A stretch of 64,000 nucleotides of DNA, taken from NCBI RefSeq assembly GCF_036016755.1, contig NZ_JAYXIH010000018.1, positions 26,718 through 90,717 of the forward strand, given 5' to 3'. Below are positions 62,529 to 64,000 of this stretch, one piece after another. The position numbers and the translations under genes were made by a program. Under the pieces are notes generated by a model. The model worked only from the letters and a program-made list of their open reading frames with translations, was not told where the DNA came from and did not search any database. Each line of letters starts with the position of its first letter. Within the stretch, counting starts at the first letter, position 1. This DNA is from Aurantimonas coralicida_A. GTDB lineage: Bacteria > Pseudomonadota > Alphaproteobacteria > Rhizobiales > Rhizobiaceae.

Positions 62529-64000
62529 ATGCTCCGTAGGCTCTCTTTACCTGCCAAAGTCTCCATCATGGTCGTGGCCTGCCTTGCCGTGCTGACGGTC
62601 CTGTTCGGCGTCGCCAACGTCATTGTCCTGCGCGAGGACGGCGCGAGACGAGCGGCGGAACGCCAGGAGAGCAATATGCGGGTGGCATGGGAGGTTCTCG
62701 GTGCCTATGGCGACTCCTTCCGGCTGGAAGGCGACAGTTTTTACGTCGGCCAACAGCAACTCAACGATTTCTCCGAATCGGTCGACAAGATCAAGGCGCT
62801 GGTTGGCGGCACGGCGACCGTCTTCATGGGCGACAAGCGGGTGACCACCAACGTCAAGAAGCCGGACGGCAGCCGCGCTGTCGGAACGGTGCTGGCGCGC
62901 GGTCCGGTCTATGATGCCCTCTTTGCCGATGGCCGGCCTTATCGTGGCCGGGCCGACATCCTCGGAACGCCGTTCTTTACGGCCTACGATCCGATCAAGG
63001 ATGCTTCCGGCAAGACCATCGGGATTCTCTATGTCGGCATTCGCGAGGCGGAATTCTTCTCGTCCATCGATTCGCTGCAATACAAGCTGGCGGCGATTTC
63101 GCTGGGCGCGGCGATCATCATCGGATTGTTCGTGCTGTGGATGTCGGGACGCTTGTTCGCGCCGCTGAAAGGCCTGACCAAAACAATCGCCGCAGTTGCC
63201 GATGGCCGTACCGATGTGACTGTTGTCGGGCTCGATCGCGAGGACGAGATCGGCCAAATGGCGACCTCGGTGGAACATCTGCGCCACGCCGTGATCGAGC
63301 GGGAGCGTCTGGAGAGCGAGGCTGCGGCCGCGCGGATCGACCAGGAGCAGGCGAAGAACCGCCAGGCAGCGCTGGACAACGCCAAGGCCGAGGATCTGCG
63401 CGCCTTCGTCGGTGTGGTCGAGGTCGGTTTCGAGCGGCTGTCGGCGGGCGACCTGACGGTGCGCATGGCCGAGCCGGTGGCGGCGGAGTTCGAGCCGATC
63501 CGGGCAAAGTTCAACGACAGCGTCGGCAAGCTGGAGGNCGGTGCGCATGGCCGAGCCGGTGGCGGCGGAGTTCGAGCCGATCCGGGCAAAGTTCAACGAC
63601 AGCGTCGGCAAGCTGGAGGATGCGATCGGCAATGTGGTGACCTCGATCGGTTCGATCCGGTCTGGCCTGCAGGAGATCAACACGGCGTCGAACGATCTGG
63701 CACAGCGCACCGAGCAGCAGGCGGCCAACCTGGAAGAGACGGTTGCGGCGCTCGGCGAGGTGACGACGGCGGTGAACGAGACGGCCGAAGGCGCCGGCAA
63801 GGCGCAGACGGCGGCGAGTTCCGCCCGTGGCAAGGCCGAAAAGGGCGGCGAGATCGTTGGCCAGGCGGTTGCGGCGATGAGCCAGATCGAAAAATCCTCC
63901 GAGCAGATCAACCAGATCATCTCGGTGATCGACGAGATCGCCTTCCAGACCAATTTGCTGGCCTTGAATGCGGGCGTCGAGGCGGCGCGGGCCGGCGAGG
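62529..64000 (+). CDS. Methyl-accepting chemotaxis protein (partial, disrupted by an assembly junction)
   Basis: Membrane helix at about 10-35, a single Cache-type periplasmic sensor (about 40-165, with PFFTAYDPIKDASGKTIGILYVGI), a second helix (about 185-205) and a HAMP domain (LKGLTKTIAAVADGRTDVTV). A second HAMP-like segment and the start of the signalling domain follow. The frame breaks at 63538, where one N separates two perfect 81-nt copies (63457-63537 and 63539-63619). Dropping one copy and the N (82 nt) restores a continuous frame into the conserved QTNLLALNAGVEAARAGE hairpin tip. The C-terminus is beyond the window. Confidence 0.88.
   Translation, partial: MLRRLSLPAKVSIMVVACLAVLTVLFGVANVIVLREDGARRAAERQESNMRVAWEVLGAYGDSFRLEGDSFYVGQQQLNDFSESVDKIKALVGGTATVFMGDKRVTTNVKKPDGSRAVGTVLARGPVYDALFADGRPYRGRADILGTPFFTAYDPIKDASGKTIGILYVGIREAEFFSSIDSLQYKLAAISLGAAIIIGLFVLWMSGRLFAPLKGLTKTIAAVADGRTDVTVVGLDREDEIGQMATSVEHLRHAVIERERLESEAAAARIDQEQAKNRQAALDNAKAEDLRAFVGVVEVGFERLSAGDLTVRMAEPVAAEFEPIRAKFNDSVGKLEXGAHGRAGGGGVRADPGKVQRQRRQAGGCDRQCGDLDRFDPVWPAGDQHGVERSGTAHRAAGGQPGRDGCGARRGDDGGERDGRRRRQGADGGEFRPWQGRKGRRDRWPGGCGDEPDRKILRADQPDHLGDRRDRLPDQFAGLECGRRGGAGRR
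63457..63619 (+). repeat. Perfect 81-bp tandem copy around a single N (probable assembly artefact)
   Basis: 63457-63537 and 63539-63619 are identical and joined by one ambiguous base. Two contig ends that overlap by 81 bp and were scaffolded with a one-base gap would give exactly this. A biological tandem duplication is less likely, because it would shift the frame of an otherwise intact gene. Confidence 0.85.

Overview
The window is a GC-rich, densely coded alphaproteobacterial chromosome segment. Gene content and order point to the order Hyphomicrobiales (Rhizobiales): leuD/leuB/asd, imuA-imuB-dnaE2 behind a GTTC-N7-GTTC LexA box, rph-rdgB-hemW next to hrcA-grpE, a DUF2244/nth pair, ribokinase-family adenosine kinase, and a two-palindrome intergenic element resembling rhizobial RIME. 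The family cannot be fixed from the sequence. I saw no rRNA, tRNA or CRISPR array.

Layout. 1-11 kb: leucine and aspartate-family genes (partial asd, leuB, leuD) interleaved with accessory metabolism: a GMC dehydrogenase with its Tat-exported partner, glyoxalase I, a ribbon-helix-helix protein, an orphan periplasmic binding protein, DUF3179 and RidA. 10.6-12.4 kb: a CoA-ester lyase/DUF1737 pair and a zincin. 12.5-18.5 kb: a compact, translationally coupled caa3-type terminal oxidase operon (coxB with a cytochrome c domain, a fused subunit I-III, a small membrane protein, CtaG, triheme cytochrome c). 18.6-24.7 kb: the SOS mutagenesis cassette. 24.9-34.4 kb: YeeE/YedE transporter, phosphopantetheinyl transferase with a metallophosphoesterase, SH3 protein, glutathione synthetase, glucokinase, MepA, a Gfo/Idh oxidoreductase and adenosine kinase. 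34.5-41 kb: CysZ/EI24 membrane protein, a HEPN-like accessory protein, endonuclease III, DUF2244, an Ada-like methyltransferase, a Fae homologue, gpmA and dapB. 41-51.9 kb: ABC exporter, yraN-rsmI, a ParDE-type toxin-antitoxin pair, hemW-rdgB-rph, the heat-shock pair hrcA-grpE, folD and a flavoprotein.

51.9-55.1 kb is a clear accessory insertion. It holds an AT-richer orphan secreted protein, the tail of an IS3-family transposase, degenerate copies of the 5' ends of the nearby flavoprotein and folD genes in swapped order, and a DUF262-HNH nuclease resembling GmrSD/SspE-type anti-phage proteins. This is the best candidate for an undescribed system in the window, with the lone HEPN-like gene at 35.5 kb second.

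55.1-62.3 kb is a coherent uptake-and-hydrolysis locus. A TRAP transporter (dctP-dctQ-dctM) and a MarR-type regulator are transcribed away from a fused hydantoinase/5-oxoprolinase. A perfect 7-1-7 palindrome lies between the two arms. The window ends in a methyl-accepting chemotaxis protein broken by what looks like an assembly artefact: an 81-bp perfect repeat around a single N.
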